64,000 nt of DNA, from positions 53,733,830 through 53,797,829 of the forward strand of contig NC_134454.1 of NCBI RefSeq assembly GCF_030867145.1, written 5' to 3'. A program made the position numbers and the translations under genes. The notes below the pieces were generated by a model that did no database searches, had not been told where the DNA came from, and saw only the letters and a list, made by a program, of their open reading frames with translations. This stretch comes from Opisthocomus hoazin. Lineage: Eukaryota; Chordata; Aves; Opisthocomiformes; Opisthocomidae. Shown piece by piece: positions 1 to 11,310 of this stretch (position 1 is the first letter of the stretch; every line of letters starts with the position of its first letter).

Positions 1-1770
1 CCTATTTAAACACTTTTTCCTTGGGAAGGTTTGCCTTGAAAGACATCCACCTTCCAAGTCACTTCAATATTTATTTTAATGTGAATTGGGATGACATTTA
101 TGACAATTTTCATAGCAAATTGTAATAGTAAATTTTGCTTGCATTTAATGGAAATATTGACGGAAACTTATTGCTAAATGAGTTACCAGAAATATAACCA
201 TAAGGACTCTTGGCCTTATTTGCATGTTTGGTCAAGAAACAGAAACAACATGTAACCATAGAACTGTTAGGTTAGTCAATGCCACGAGAGCTGAGTTTGG
301 AGTGCCGTCCTCATAAGTCAGAAGCCACAGTCTACAGACCTCTGCACATCTGTCAGAAATTTTTGAGATACAGCAGATTATGAGACAACGTACTATCCAT
401 TAGGCAGACTAAAAATTGTTAGACACATTATTTCCTACATATTGCTTGCCAGACTTTAGTTAAGACTATCTGGAATATCTATGATAGTTTGTGTTTCATC
501 TCATGTGCTTGGTGCAATAGCTTGAAAATCATGCACACAGTATTTCTATGCAATAAATTTATGTCCGGATTTTTTTGCTCATTATTTTTATCTCAACGGA
601 GAACGATTTTGGCTGAGACTGTGAAATTTACAAGAGCAGCAGAGCTTAAACCACAGATTTCAGATCTGCATTCACATCAGTACATACATACAAGTAAGCC
701 AGCTACTGGACAAAATTGAGCTGTTTTAGTCTTGGAGAAAGACTGAGTCTGACTTTCACTGTAAAGAAAAGCATTTTAAGTGCTTTGCTTTTACGGTTGT
801 TTATTACATATCTGATTGAAGAGACAATATAAATATATTCAGAAGTAGAAATACTCAGGAATATTAGGTAATTAAAAAGCATTAATAAATACCTCTGGAA
901 AAAGAACAAAGCTACGATTTCTAGACTGTTGCCAAAAACAGATGTGAAAAGCGCTGAAAACCTGTATTTGCCAGTAACTCATTTCCTCCAAGAAGAAACA
1001 TTGGCAGGTACGAATACTTTTTGTGTCTTTGACAATGTAACAGGTAAATTGCAACCTTAGGATTCCAAGGCAACATTCATTTCCATGATATTAAATCGAA
1101 GTTTGAAACAGAACTTTCCATCAAATTCTGCAAGACACATTTCTTGCACAAGGTGATTTGCTAACGCAAATATTTGTACACAGCTTTGGGCTCTGAACTC
1201 TGACATACATTCAGACCACAGTCCTCAAAATTATACTCTCTTATAAAAACTTCTCTAAAATTCAGTGAAAACACATTTGACACATTTTTAAGTAGTATTA
1301 TAGAATAATGTAGTTACACTGCTTACCTTTTTTTGTACCAAAACAATCATACACCTGTGTAAAACTGAAGGGGTTTATTTCCAGCAAAATTTCAATTTTC
1401 TGTCAACACAGTATGTCACCAAATGGCTGACTGAACCTTTTTCCTTTTGGGAAAGCACAAATACAAAGGCTAATCACTGTTACAGGAAGAGTTATCTCTT
1501 GGGTTCTCTGCATAGGATATCATCCTGACCTTTTGCTTTTTACAAAAAACAGGAATTGAAGTGTCTCATATGAATGACAGCCAAATGTAAAAATAAGAAG
1601 TATTTGTTTCCCCGTCAGAAATGAATTGTTTGATTCTCAGAGTGCCTTTGCAATTCTGCAGAACAGGCATCACCTTACACCGCTGGAAATTCAGGTTGAT
1701 ATTCAATGATCCTAAAAATTGTGACACTTTTTCAAAGGCAGCTCCTAAAAAAAGAGCTTGAGGTGTGTTT
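1..1770. other. Intergenic, no gene recognised
   Basis: AT-rich unique-looking sequence. Open frames here are all under 80 codons, overlap on both strands, and resemble no protein family I know. I see no splice-site-bounded conserved exon, RNA gene or repeat. Confidence 0.6.
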
Positions 1771-2914
1771 TGGTTTGGCCTGGATAAATCCCAGAATAAA
1801 TCCCTGGATAAAACCGCTCTATCGCTTCCCCTCCTCAGCTGGACAGGGGAAAGGGAATATGATGAAAGGCTCGAGACAAGGACAGGGAGAGATCACTCAC
1901 CAATGCCCTCATGGGCAAAACAGGCTGAACGTGGGGAGAAAATAGAGTTTAATTCATCACCAATCAAATCAGAGTAGGATAATGAGAAATAAAAGCAGAT
2001 TTTCAAACACCTTCCCCCCACCCCTTCCTTCTTCCCGGGCTCAGCTTCACTCCCGTTTCTCTCCCTTCTCCCCCCGAGCAATGCAGGGGGACAGGGAATG
2101 GGGGCTGTGGTCAGTTCATCACACGTTGTCTCTGCCGCTCCTTCCTCTTCAGGGGCAGAAATCCTCACACTCTGCCCCTGCTCCAGTGTGAGGTCCCTCT
2201 CATGGGAGACAGTTCTCCACAAACTTCTCCAATGTGAGTCCTTCCCATGGGCTGCACCTCTTCACAAACTGCCCCAGCATGGGTCCCTTCCCACGGGGTG
2301 CAGTCCTTCAGGAACAGGCTGCTCCAGCATGGGTCCCCCACGGGGTCACAAGCCCTGCCAGCAAACCTGCTCTGGTGTGGGCTCCTCTCCCCACGGGCCC
2401 ACAGGTCCTGGCAGGAACCTGCTCCAGCACAGGCTCCCCACAGGGTCACAGCCTCCTTCAGGCATCACCTGCTCCAGTGTGGGGTCCCTTCCACGGGCTA
2501 CAGGTGGAGATCCGCTCCACCGTGGACATCCATGGACTGCAGGGACACAACCTGCCTCACCATGGTCTTCATCACGGGCTGCAAGGGAAGGCTCTCTGCT
2601 CTGGCACCTGGAGCACCTCCTCCCCCTCCTTCTTCACTGACCTTGGTGTCTGCAGAGTTGTTTCTCTCACATCATCTCACACCTCTCTCTGTAACTGCCA
2701 TCTCTGCAGTTTTTTTTCTTCCCTTTCTTAAATACATTATCCCAGAGGCGCTACCACCATTGCTGGTTGGTGTGGCCTTGGCCAGCAGTGGGTCCGTCTT
2801 AGAGCCAGCTGGCACTGGCTGTATCAGACATGGGGGAAGCTTCTCCAGCTTCTCACAGAAGCCACCCCTGTAGGCCCCCCCGCTACCAAAACCTTGCAAC
2901 ACAAACCCGTAACA
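1771..2914 (-). mobile_element. Retroviral-type LTR, copy 1 (apparently solo)
   Basis: About 1.14 kb, matching the copies at 5727-6759 and 59380-60505 along its whole length. On the minus strand it begins TGTT at 2914 and ends in CA at 1771, the TG...CA termini expected of an LTR. The order within the element is a 5' segment like the start of copy 2, then a TTTAAG-containing promoter-like stretch near 2730, then a GC-rich array of about nine degenerate ~50-bp units (about 2160-2620), then an AT-rich 3' part. The polyadenylation hexamer kept in copies 2 and 3 is mutated here (about 1950). No gag, pol or env sequence lies beside it, so I read it as a solo LTR left by recombination of an old endogenous retrovirus. 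I could not find matching target duplications. The family name is unknown to me; LTR identity is an inference from termini, promoter and poly(A) layout, and repetition. Confidence 0.75.
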
Positions 2915-3098
2915 AGATGAAAGCACAGGGACTATTACTGGCTTTGCAGATCCGTTTCTTTGAAAAAACATAAAGTGGTATTAAAATAGGACTCCCTATA
3001 CCAGAGCAGAGGTTCGTCTAGCAAAGTAGCCTGTTTCCAAGAGTGGCTGATGGCAAGAGATCACAAGAGTATATAAAAAAAGCTAAGTAAACATACAT

Positions 3099-3473
3099 CA
3101 CAGAATCACAGAATCACAGAATAGTAGGGGTTGGAAGGGACCTCTGTGGGTCATCTAGTCCAACCCTCCTGCTGAAGCAGGGTCACCTACAGCACGCTGC
3201 ACAGGACCTTGTCCAGGTGGGTCTCCACAACCTCCCTGGGCAGCCTGTTCCAGTGCTCCGTCACCCTCAGAGGGAAGAAGTTCTTCCTCATGTTCAGACG
3301 GAACTTCCTGTGCCTCAGTTTGTGCCCATTGCCCCTTGTCCTGTCACTGGGCACCACTGAAAAGAGCTTGGCCCCATCCTCCTGACACCCACCCTTCAGA
3401 TATTTATAAGCATTTATTAGGTCCCCTCGCAGCCTTCTCTTCTTCAGGCTGAACAAGCCCAGCTCCCTCAGCC
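3099..3473 (-). mobile_element. CR1 LINE 3' fragment
   Basis: The left edge carries the tandem octamer-like CACAGAAT repeats that form the 3' end of CR1 elements, so the element lies on the minus strand. The frame at 3187-3456 (minus) encodes the ORF2 C-terminal tail, including [19 protein letters not shown] and [14 protein letters not shown]. Compared with the copy at 61748-62327, about 30 bp is missing after the 3' untranslated part, which removes the codons between VV and THLDKVL. It is 5' truncated, as is usual for CR1, and is dead. Confidence 0.93.
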
Positions 3474-5726
3474 ATCATTTCTTGGTGGACTACTTCCCCA
3501 TCTTCCAGTGATTTGCAGCTCTGTGCTACTGTCGATATACTTCTCTTATACGAGTTTATTTTAAAACAATCTGTTGCTTTCTGAACTCACATAAGTTCCT
3601 AGCATCCATGCTGTCCTGTGACAAGGAGTTCTGCAGCATAGCTGCTTCCTGTAAGAAGAAATACCTCTTCCTGTAGGGTTTCGAGCTTCCACTTACTCAT
3701 TTTATAAGATACCCCATGGGTCTTACGTTGAAGGAAACAGTCATTCACCTTCTCTCCATCACATTCTCCCATACTCATCTCTTTTCCAATCTTAGCAAAA
3801 CATATTCCTTTGTCCCTTACATGGAAGGTGTTTCCTATCTTGCTGTCCTCATTGTTCTTTTGCCAATTTTGCTGCACCTTTTTTTAAAGGTGACAGAACC
3901 AGAATTGCAGTAGACTCCAGAATATGTGCACCTTGGATTAAAAAATGTGCTTTCTTTTTATTCTCTTCTCTCCCCAAATCATGCTGAAAGTCTTCTTGCT
4001 TTGTTGGCCACCACTGAATATTAAGCTGAGGTTTGCTTAGCAGTATTCATTGTAATGCCAAGACCTTATTTCTGAACAGTAAATGTTTAGAGCCTGTAAT
4101 CGTGTGCATAAACTTAAGATTTCCCAACAACTTGTAAGTACCATATGCTACCACAATCAGATCAGTAAGTTTTTAAGAAGGAACTTCCCTTCAGATTAAT
4201 TGCATGTTCCTTTTCTGTGTCCCTTACAAAATAGGAACAATGCAAAAATGAGAACGTTTGCAGCACACCAGCTCTTTGAAGAAAATCGAACACGACTTCC
4301 CTGTTTTCTCCTCAAACATTGTCATTTAATTTTAGATAAACAATGTGGCGGAAAAAAAAAAAAGGAAAAATACCTAATAAAGTATATAATGTGCTCAAGG
4401 CAAGACAGCATTCTCACTGCAAGCTTGCCATTCTTCATATGCTTCGGCTAGATACTACTAGATCGGGAAAGTTCTTTTCTGCTAACCCCTTTCTTTTCCT
4501 TGAAGTTCTCTTGCTACCAACTTATTGTTTCTCTCTTGCTTTCTGGTTCCACTCCCTTCCCCTATTGCCTATTTTATTGCAGTAGAAGCACATTTACTAA
4601 GCAAGCCAGATGTATGTGTTGGACTGGCACCAACTTTTTACAGTTAAGTCCTACCTCCACAAAATTCCATGGAGCAAGCTGCATGGAACAAGAGGACAAA
4701 AAAAAAAAAAAAAAAAAAAAAGAGAGAGAGAAGGAAAAACAGAAAAAGACCACAGCTGGGAACACACTTTGTGTTTGTACATAATGCGTCTCAGAGAGCA
4801 AAGATTTCTTAGACAATGATTTCTCAGCTGAAATTTCAAGCTGAGCATACAGATAACATAATATCTGTCAAAGCATTTTTCTCCATGTCTCAATTAGACA
4901 GAGCACAGACTTTATGGAGGCGAAAAACTTGGCTGTAATTTAAACCAAGTCCTGGGAAAAACAATGCTGCAGTTTGGGGTCTACAAAAAAGCCCACATAA
5001 CCAAGCTTTTAGGGAATCAGAGGTAATGACTGCACAGCAACAGACATGGAACAGCAGAGGTCCTGCTGGCTTTATGTATCACACAGCCTGTCTACAAGAC
5101 TCATTCGGCCAACATTTTCCACTTAGCATGGTGTTTCCTACCATACACTTATACTGTTTACAAGCATAAGGAATCACAAAGGTGCCAAGCTAATACAAGT
5201 AGACCTTTCCATGGGTTCAGACTAAAACTCAGGCCTAAGCAATGCAGCAACTTCTTATTGGCTTCTGCTGCAGGGATGAGCTTCGTGCAGGCTTTGGACT
5301 ACGCCTCCATCTGTAGCTGAACCAGATTCATGCTCTAATCCTAAAGAATTAAGAACAGAGGAGTCAAGAGTTAAACTTGGTAAACAAATACTTAAATGCA
5401 GAACTGGTGAGAACAAGAAGCTGTCTGAGACCAGAAAAATTTGCATCCTCTCCTTGAAGCACTCAGCAATTGGAACATGAACACTTAGACATGCACAGTC
5501 CTGCTAACCAGAAAGGCTAAGAGCGGGACACAGTTGTTTCCCAAACCTACAGACATTTTGAGGTCAAATACCTTGCTGCAAACGAAGGATTGTTTATTAC
5601 ATAGTTACAGAGATTATCAGGATGTTTGTTATTATACTTTATTTCATTTACCTAATGTGTAACACATTGCTGTTTCAACTCATACATCTTTCAGGAGATA
5701 AAAACCAAATCCTACATATAAAGTAT
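3474..5726. other. Intergenic, no gene recognised
   Basis: There is no recognisable coding exon. Apart from an A-run followed by GA repeats near 4700, the sequence looks unique and AT-rich. The short overlapping frames around 4200-4890 are produced by that homopolymer and its flanks. Confidence 0.6.
4698..4731. repeat. A24 run followed by (GA)n
   Basis: Twenty-four consecutive A residues run straight into about five GA dinucleotides. No AATAAA precedes the A-run and no gene-like sequence adjoins it, so I call it a simple repeat and not a retrocopy tail. Confidence 0.9.
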
Positions 5727-6759
5727 TGTATTGGGTTTGCATGGCAATGTTTTGGTAGTGGGGTGCTACACGGGTGGCTTCTGTGAGAAGATGCCAGAAG
5801 CTTCACCCACATGCAAGAGAGTCAATGCCAGCCAGCTCCAAGACGGACCCGCCGCCAGCCAAAGATGAGCCCATCAGTGACAGTGGTAGCACCTATAAGA
5901 TAACATATTTAAGAAGGGGAAAAAGCTGCTGCACAATAGCATTTTTCAGCCAGAGAGAGGAGTGAGAAAATGTGAGAGAAACAACTCTGCAGACACCAAG
6001 GTCAGTGAAGGAGGTGGAGGAGGTGCTCCAGGCACCGGAGCAGAGATTCCCTTGCAGCCTGTGGAGAAGACCATGGTGAGGCAGGCTGTGCCCCTGTAGC
6101 CCATGGAGGTCCATGGTGGAACACATCCACATGCAGCCCGTTGAGGACACCTCGCAAGAGCACAGGGATGCTTGCAGGACCCCGTGGAGAGCCCGCGCTG
6201 GAGCGGGCTCCTGCCAGGACCTGTGGACACGGGCAGAGAGCAGCCCATGCTAGAGCAGGTTTGCTGGCAGGACTTGTGACCCTGTGGGGGACCCACGCTG
6301 GAGCAGCCTATTCCTGAAGGACTGCAGCCCACAGAAGGGACCAACGCTGGGGCAGTTTGTGGAGAACTGTTTCCTGTGAGAGGGACCTCACAGAGCAGGG
6401 GAAGAGAGGAGGAAGAAACGGCAGAGACAATGTGTGATGAACTGACTACAACCCCCATTCCCTGTCCCCCTGCGCTGCTCGAGCAGAGGAGGTAGAGAAT
6501 TTGGGAGTGAAGTTGAGCCTGGGAAGAAGGGAAGGGTGAGGGGAAGCTTGTTTACAATTGGTTTTATTTCACATTACCCTACTCTGATTTGATTGGTAAT
6601 AAATCAAATTAATTTCCTCAAGTCAAGTCTGTTTTGCCCATGACGGTAGGGCTGAGTGATCTCCCTGTCCTTACCTTGACCCACCAGCTTTTTGTCATAT
6701 TTTCTCCCCCTGTCCTGTTAAGGAGGGTTAGTTTGACAGTGGCTGGCACTCAGGTAGCT
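5727..6759 (+). mobile_element. Retroviral-type LTR, copy 2 (apparently solo)
   Basis: Plus-strand copy of the LTR also seen at 1771-2914 and 59380-60505. It opens with TG at 5727, has a TATA-like CATATTTA near 5904, the GC-rich tandem array at about 6000-6400, and a good AATAAA at 6598-6603. The array has one ~50-bp unit fewer than the other copies: the unit between the stretch near 6345 and the one near 6365 is missing, joined at the similar words GTTTGTG and GAACTG. The 3' end is diverged. The flanks AAGTAT (5721-5726) and AGGTAT (6760-6765) agree at five of six bases and may be a decayed 6-bp target duplication. No internal retroviral genes are present. Confidence 0.75.
6598..6603 (+). 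promoter_or_regulatory. LTR polyadenylation hexamer
   Basis: AATAAA in the AT-rich 3' part of LTR copy 2, at the place expected for the R region. The same hexamer survives on the minus strand of copy 3 (59554-59559) and is mutated in copy 1. Confidence 0.6.
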
Positions 6760-9700
6760 AGGTATAACTATATAGTAGCTTCATCTTTGTGCTGTGTCAT
6801 TTTAATTGAGAGAATTTTATAAAGTCTTTTCCCTGTTTATTTTGCATTTTTGGTAACATATGGTCAGCTTCACTATTTGTATTGTCTGTCACAAGCAACC
6901 AGGGAAAGAAACACTTTTTCAGAGTTGGAGAAACATAACAATAAACAATAAATTGTTTGAAAGCCAGAAATCACTCTCATTTTTAAAACATCCTCCTCAA
7001 TGCAAAATGTTGACTTGATGTAGAGATAATGAATTAAACCGAGGTAACAGACATAAATGTCTTTGCATACTGTTATTTCAGATCTCTTCTCATAGAATAT
7101 CGTTAAATTTGAAGCAGTACTACTTGGTCCATCTATCCTGTAAAGCAAATACTCAGCATGCTGCCAGATACAAGTATAAATGATTATTCACTAGTAATGA
7201 CCACTTTTGGTTGAAATGTATGGCTTTATTTGGTCTCCAAAGTTTAAGCTTTGGTTTACCACTCCTCTCTCGTCTGCCAAAGAAGGGATCCTACTTTATT
7301 TGATGTATTTACAATTCAGTATCTTTAAGTTTCTTGTGAGATACTATAAAAATACATAGTAGTCTTAGGAGTCTTAGCATCTGCCTTGGAAAGCCTGCAG
7401 CTCTACAACTAGGTTTCAAAATACAGACTGCATATCAACTTAATGACAGAGATTGCCAACTGGTACAACAAAAGCCATGAGATGTGAACGGCTCCCGTAT
7501 GTCTTATAGGTGCTAATCCTGAAGGTCAGTAGTCACATTTTAAAGGGAAATATTAGTGATTACTATACTGCTGATGAAAAAAGAAAGTTAGTATGGCTGA
7601 TAACTCCCCGTCACTCTTGGTTAGTGCCATAGCCCAATCCATACCTGGAGTGGATCAGATACTTGCTTTCTGGAATTGCTTGCCTGGAGAATTGCCTGGA
7701 GGTTTCTTCCTTCCTTTAAAAGGATTTCACTTCCACCCTGGTATACATGATGTCCCTTTCACTAGGTAAATTTTCAAATGTTTCCTCAATGAGGAAGGCA
7801 GACAGCCACAAGCTTTCTCTTTTTAACTTTGTCAATAAAATGCCGACTTTTTCACACACAGTTGACAACACCTGAAACTTCACAGGAGGCCTGTTCCTTT
7901 CTTTGGGCTACTCTTGAGCTAGAACTTAAGTTCGAGAAGTGTTTAAGATCCGAACAGAACTGTCAGGTGAAGGCCATTTTTGTTTCCCTTGGACTTGAAC
8001 ATGGCCAAGGTATAAGAGTGCCGTGGAAAAGACAATGATGATGTCTAGAATTTGCGCAGGAACTGAAGCTTAAGATGAAGTTCCTCACAGCTTAAGGCTC
8101 TTCTAAACATTTGTATAATGCTATCAATAGGAGAGTCACATCCTACTACGGACCAGGCAAATCTAGAGCATGGGACCACTACATTTGATATCTGGCTGAC
8201 ACTTAGCAACATATTTAATTTTCCAGTTGCAGCACTGAAATCTCCTCTGGATTACAAATGGCCTGAACTCAGAGAAGTCGTGGAATTACAGAGGCCAAAG
8301 CTGTGATCTCCCCTGTCACATACTCCAGGGTACCCATCAGTTATGACCTCGGGCACCTGTCCTTGACCACTCAAGCCCCAGCATGCAGAATCTCAGAACT
8401 GGTCCTGCAAGCAGCACCACATAAGCAAAACTGCAAACTCTAGCACATTTGGTGTTGTCAGCTCCCATGTGTCTTTAATTAGCTTGAAGTTTAATTAAAT
8501 GTTTGCCTTGCAGTCTCTAGACTCTGTATTCTCTCTAGAATGCTATGACTACATAAGAATCTAAGCATTCTTCTAAAAATGAAGTTTTTTTAGCTTCTGT
8601 TTCAAAGCTGGAGCTTGGCAATGTAATTTCTGTGTCCTTTGCAGGTTCAAAACACAGGAGGTAAATCAAAAGGACTAGGCTTGGGTTAGTTTGTCTTGAG
8701 GAAGAGGAATAAACTCTGGACTTTTTGTGGTCCAGCATATGTTTTTAATATACTGGATTGGGCTGGGATTTAGTTCACTAGTTCTTCCTTGTTGAAAAGA
8801 CTCGTAAACATCCTCAGGGAAACAGATTTCTCATAAAGCTTTACAGAACGCATTCTATTTGAAACTAAATTCCAGACACACTATCTACACACAGCTTTAT
8901 AGGAAACTTTTTAAAAATTATCTCATTGATAGTATCATTTCTATTTCACAATGCAGTATTGTCTTCTTATCATTCTGCCAGTATTGTCTCACAAACAGTA
9001 CAGTCATTAAATACTACTTGAAGGGTAGCAGACAGCTAACAGGATACAGACTCTTTTATCTTTGAGTCAACTTCAACCACTACTCCAGCAGATGAAAAGA
9101 ATGATGGATTTGTGTTTATAAAGTGAGTTAAAAACAAAGCGCAGAGGAATTGCCTGATGCCACTGTGGGGAACTACACTGAAGACAAGCAATCTTCCCAG
9201 TCTAATTCTATGCAAATCCATGTCTGTGTTGTACCAATTACTGTCTTATTTGATATCTCAGCAGAAAGGTCAAGCCCAAGAAGATTAAACACATCTTTTT
9301 GGGATCTATCCATTCTGTTAAGTCACTAACAAGGACAGTCAATATCATTGATGGACTCTTTCAAGAAAACATGTAAAATGACAAGCAAGTTAGAAAAAAA
9401 CCACTAAACTGCAAGTGCATATTTGAAACGTAAGTATAGATTAGTCTAAAGCAGGTAATATCATTTGCCAATATTCGTGCTGGCATAAATTCTTACATTC
9501 CTACAGCACTCAAACCCAGCGTCTTTCCACTGAACTGAAGACTGTATCAGCTGATCTGCCTGTAACAAAGATTCTTCAGCCAGCATGGCAAATGTATTAA
9601 TATCCTGTAATTCAGTTGTATGTCAGCAGAGGGCATAAAGAAAGTTAGAAAGCTTTCAGTTGTAATCTCATCTAAAAATACCTTTAAATAATCCTTTAGC

Positions 9701-10402
9701 ATACTTTTGTTTCACTATCAACATTTGCCTTTTGTTACTGCTTGAAATTGCTGCTTCTAGGCATAAGAAAATGAATTTTATAATCATTAAACGTAAATGT
9801 TGTTAAACAGATATAAAGAAGTGTTCCTTAAATAGAAGTCTATACTTATCTTCTTAGAGCTGTTACCTTCTCATAACCTTTGTTATATGAATTCCCACAG
9901 GAAAGTACATGGAAAGATGACAAAGCGAAGGCAGGTGTTTGCAGACTTACCCTTCTCCCAGTGCGGTTTATTACCGAAGTTCTGAATGTCACATTAAAGT
10001 GTTACATTAAATAAATCTGAAAATTAAGAGCCAATACATGTAAATAAAGTTGCACCTGAAGCGGTTAGTCTAATCTTATCTGTGCAACCAAAAGCTTGAT
10101 TGCAGGTCTAATTCAAAGGACTTACACAACTCACTTTAATTTACTGATCCTACTCTGTGAAGAATCTTAGAAAAAACATAAAATACCTAAAATAGAAGTC
10201 TCAATGTCTTTAGCAAACTTTTAGGTCTAATTTGGATGTAGTAGGGCTAGCAACCTCTAAAGTCATGGCCACTGCCTTCAGTAAGATGTGCACATTTTTT
10301 GAAACCTGTCATTTTCATCCTTGTAGCTGGTAAAAATAAGATGACAAGAACACAGAAAATTCAAGTGCAGTCAGACTGAATGATCATTATTAGGGTCTAG
10401 CC
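6760..10402. other. Intergenic, no gene recognised
   Basis: AT-rich sequence with only short unrelated frames (the largest is 91 codons at 6873-7148, minus). I recognise no protein, RNA gene or repeat up to the hAT-like insertion. The last eight bases (10395-10402) are the left target-site duplication of that element. Confidence 0.55.
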
Positions 10403-10720
10403 TAGTGGTCTCCAAAGTGTGTCTGAGTGGCGGGGAGGGTGTGGTGTACACCCCAGGGTGCGCACAAGACAATCCACTGGGGTACAGGAATATAAGTTTT
10501 TTATCATTAATAAATAAAATATTTTTAAAACAGTATTTATCTATTTCTCATCCTTTTTTAAGTTTCTGGTTTTGTATATGTTTTATACTGCACATAATAC
10601 AGTATTACAATAGTACATGTATATAATTTATAAATAAATGAATATACCTCTATTAGGGGTGCACACTCACAAATGTTTTACTGATAGAGGTACATGATGA
10701 AAAACGTTTGGAGACCACTG
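10403..10720. mobile_element. Non-autonomous hAT-like DNA transposon (MITE)
   Basis: A 318-bp element whose ends are inverted repeats: TAGTGGTCTCCAAA at the left and the complement of CAGTGGTCTCCAAA at the right. It is flanked by a perfect 8-bp direct repeat GTCTAGCC (10395-10402 and 10721-10728). Eight-base duplications and short terminal repeats of the CAGNGGTCTCCAA type are hallmarks of hAT transposons (established knowledge). The interior is AT-rich, holds only a chance frame of 73 codons and shows no transposase remnant, so mobilisation would have needed enzyme supplied elsewhere. The orientation cannot be assigned. Confidence 0.85.
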
Positions 10721-10866
10721 GTCTAGCCCTCGCACAGTAATGGCATCAACAAATAAAAGTACAGGATGTGCAATTGGTACACTTAAATTCTCTTATCAGA
10801 ATAAACTGATTCCCCAAGGACATACGACAAAACACAGGAACTGAAAAATAAAGCAGTAAAATTGCA

Positions 10867-11310
10867 GGGTGTTTCCCTCCTCCTCCCCCCCCCCCTCCCT
10901 TTCCGCTTCCTTTTATTTTTTCACTTTCCTTCTTCCTCTCTGTTTTCCATTATATTTGGCACTTCTCCATCTATTAATTTCTCCGCTCCCATTTGGATTA
11001 GCTACATTTTTCTTTCAAAAATGTCTTATTCTGTAAAGCCAAAAACTCTTAGGTTTGTCTTTTTCTACTCATTTTTCCTCTTTCTCATTTTGCCTAGTTC
11101 TGTCATAAACTCTCCGTACTCCCAGCATCTCCCCTTTTTCTGCCCTCCTCTACCTAACCACAAGCCCCTTTTACCCAATTTGCAGACCGATCTTTGAATC
11201 TTCCCACTGCCTATTCCCCCTCACCCCCCCAGACTTAATCTTTTTTCTTTTCCCCATTGGGACTTTTTATTTTCCGCATCCTACCTTTCCTGTTATTTTC
11301 TTTTCCCATA
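10867..11310. repeat. Pyrimidine-rich strand-asymmetric block
   Basis: About 440 bp in which the plus strand is overwhelmingly C and T, starting with a long C-run near 10886. It codes for nothing recognisable; the 111-codon frame at 10862-11197 is a product of composition (S, F, P and L only in long runs). Confidence 0.7.

Noticed and set aside
2098-2873. Overlapping 165-208 codon frames in the region of LTR copy 1
   Set aside because: They come from the GC-rich tandem array of the LTR and recur in copy 3 in several phases; no retroviral protein motif is present.
4500-4893. Possible retrocopy ending in the A24 run
   Set aside because: No AATAAA upstream, no similarity to a known mRNA, and GA repeats follow; a simple repeat is enough.
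5946-6458. 170-codon minus-strand frame across LTR copy 2
   Set aside because: Antisense reading of the LTR tandem array; its words match the frames of copies 1 and 3.
10862-11197. 111-codon plus frame
   Set aside because: Runs of Ser, Phe, Pro and Leu reflect the polypyrimidine tract.
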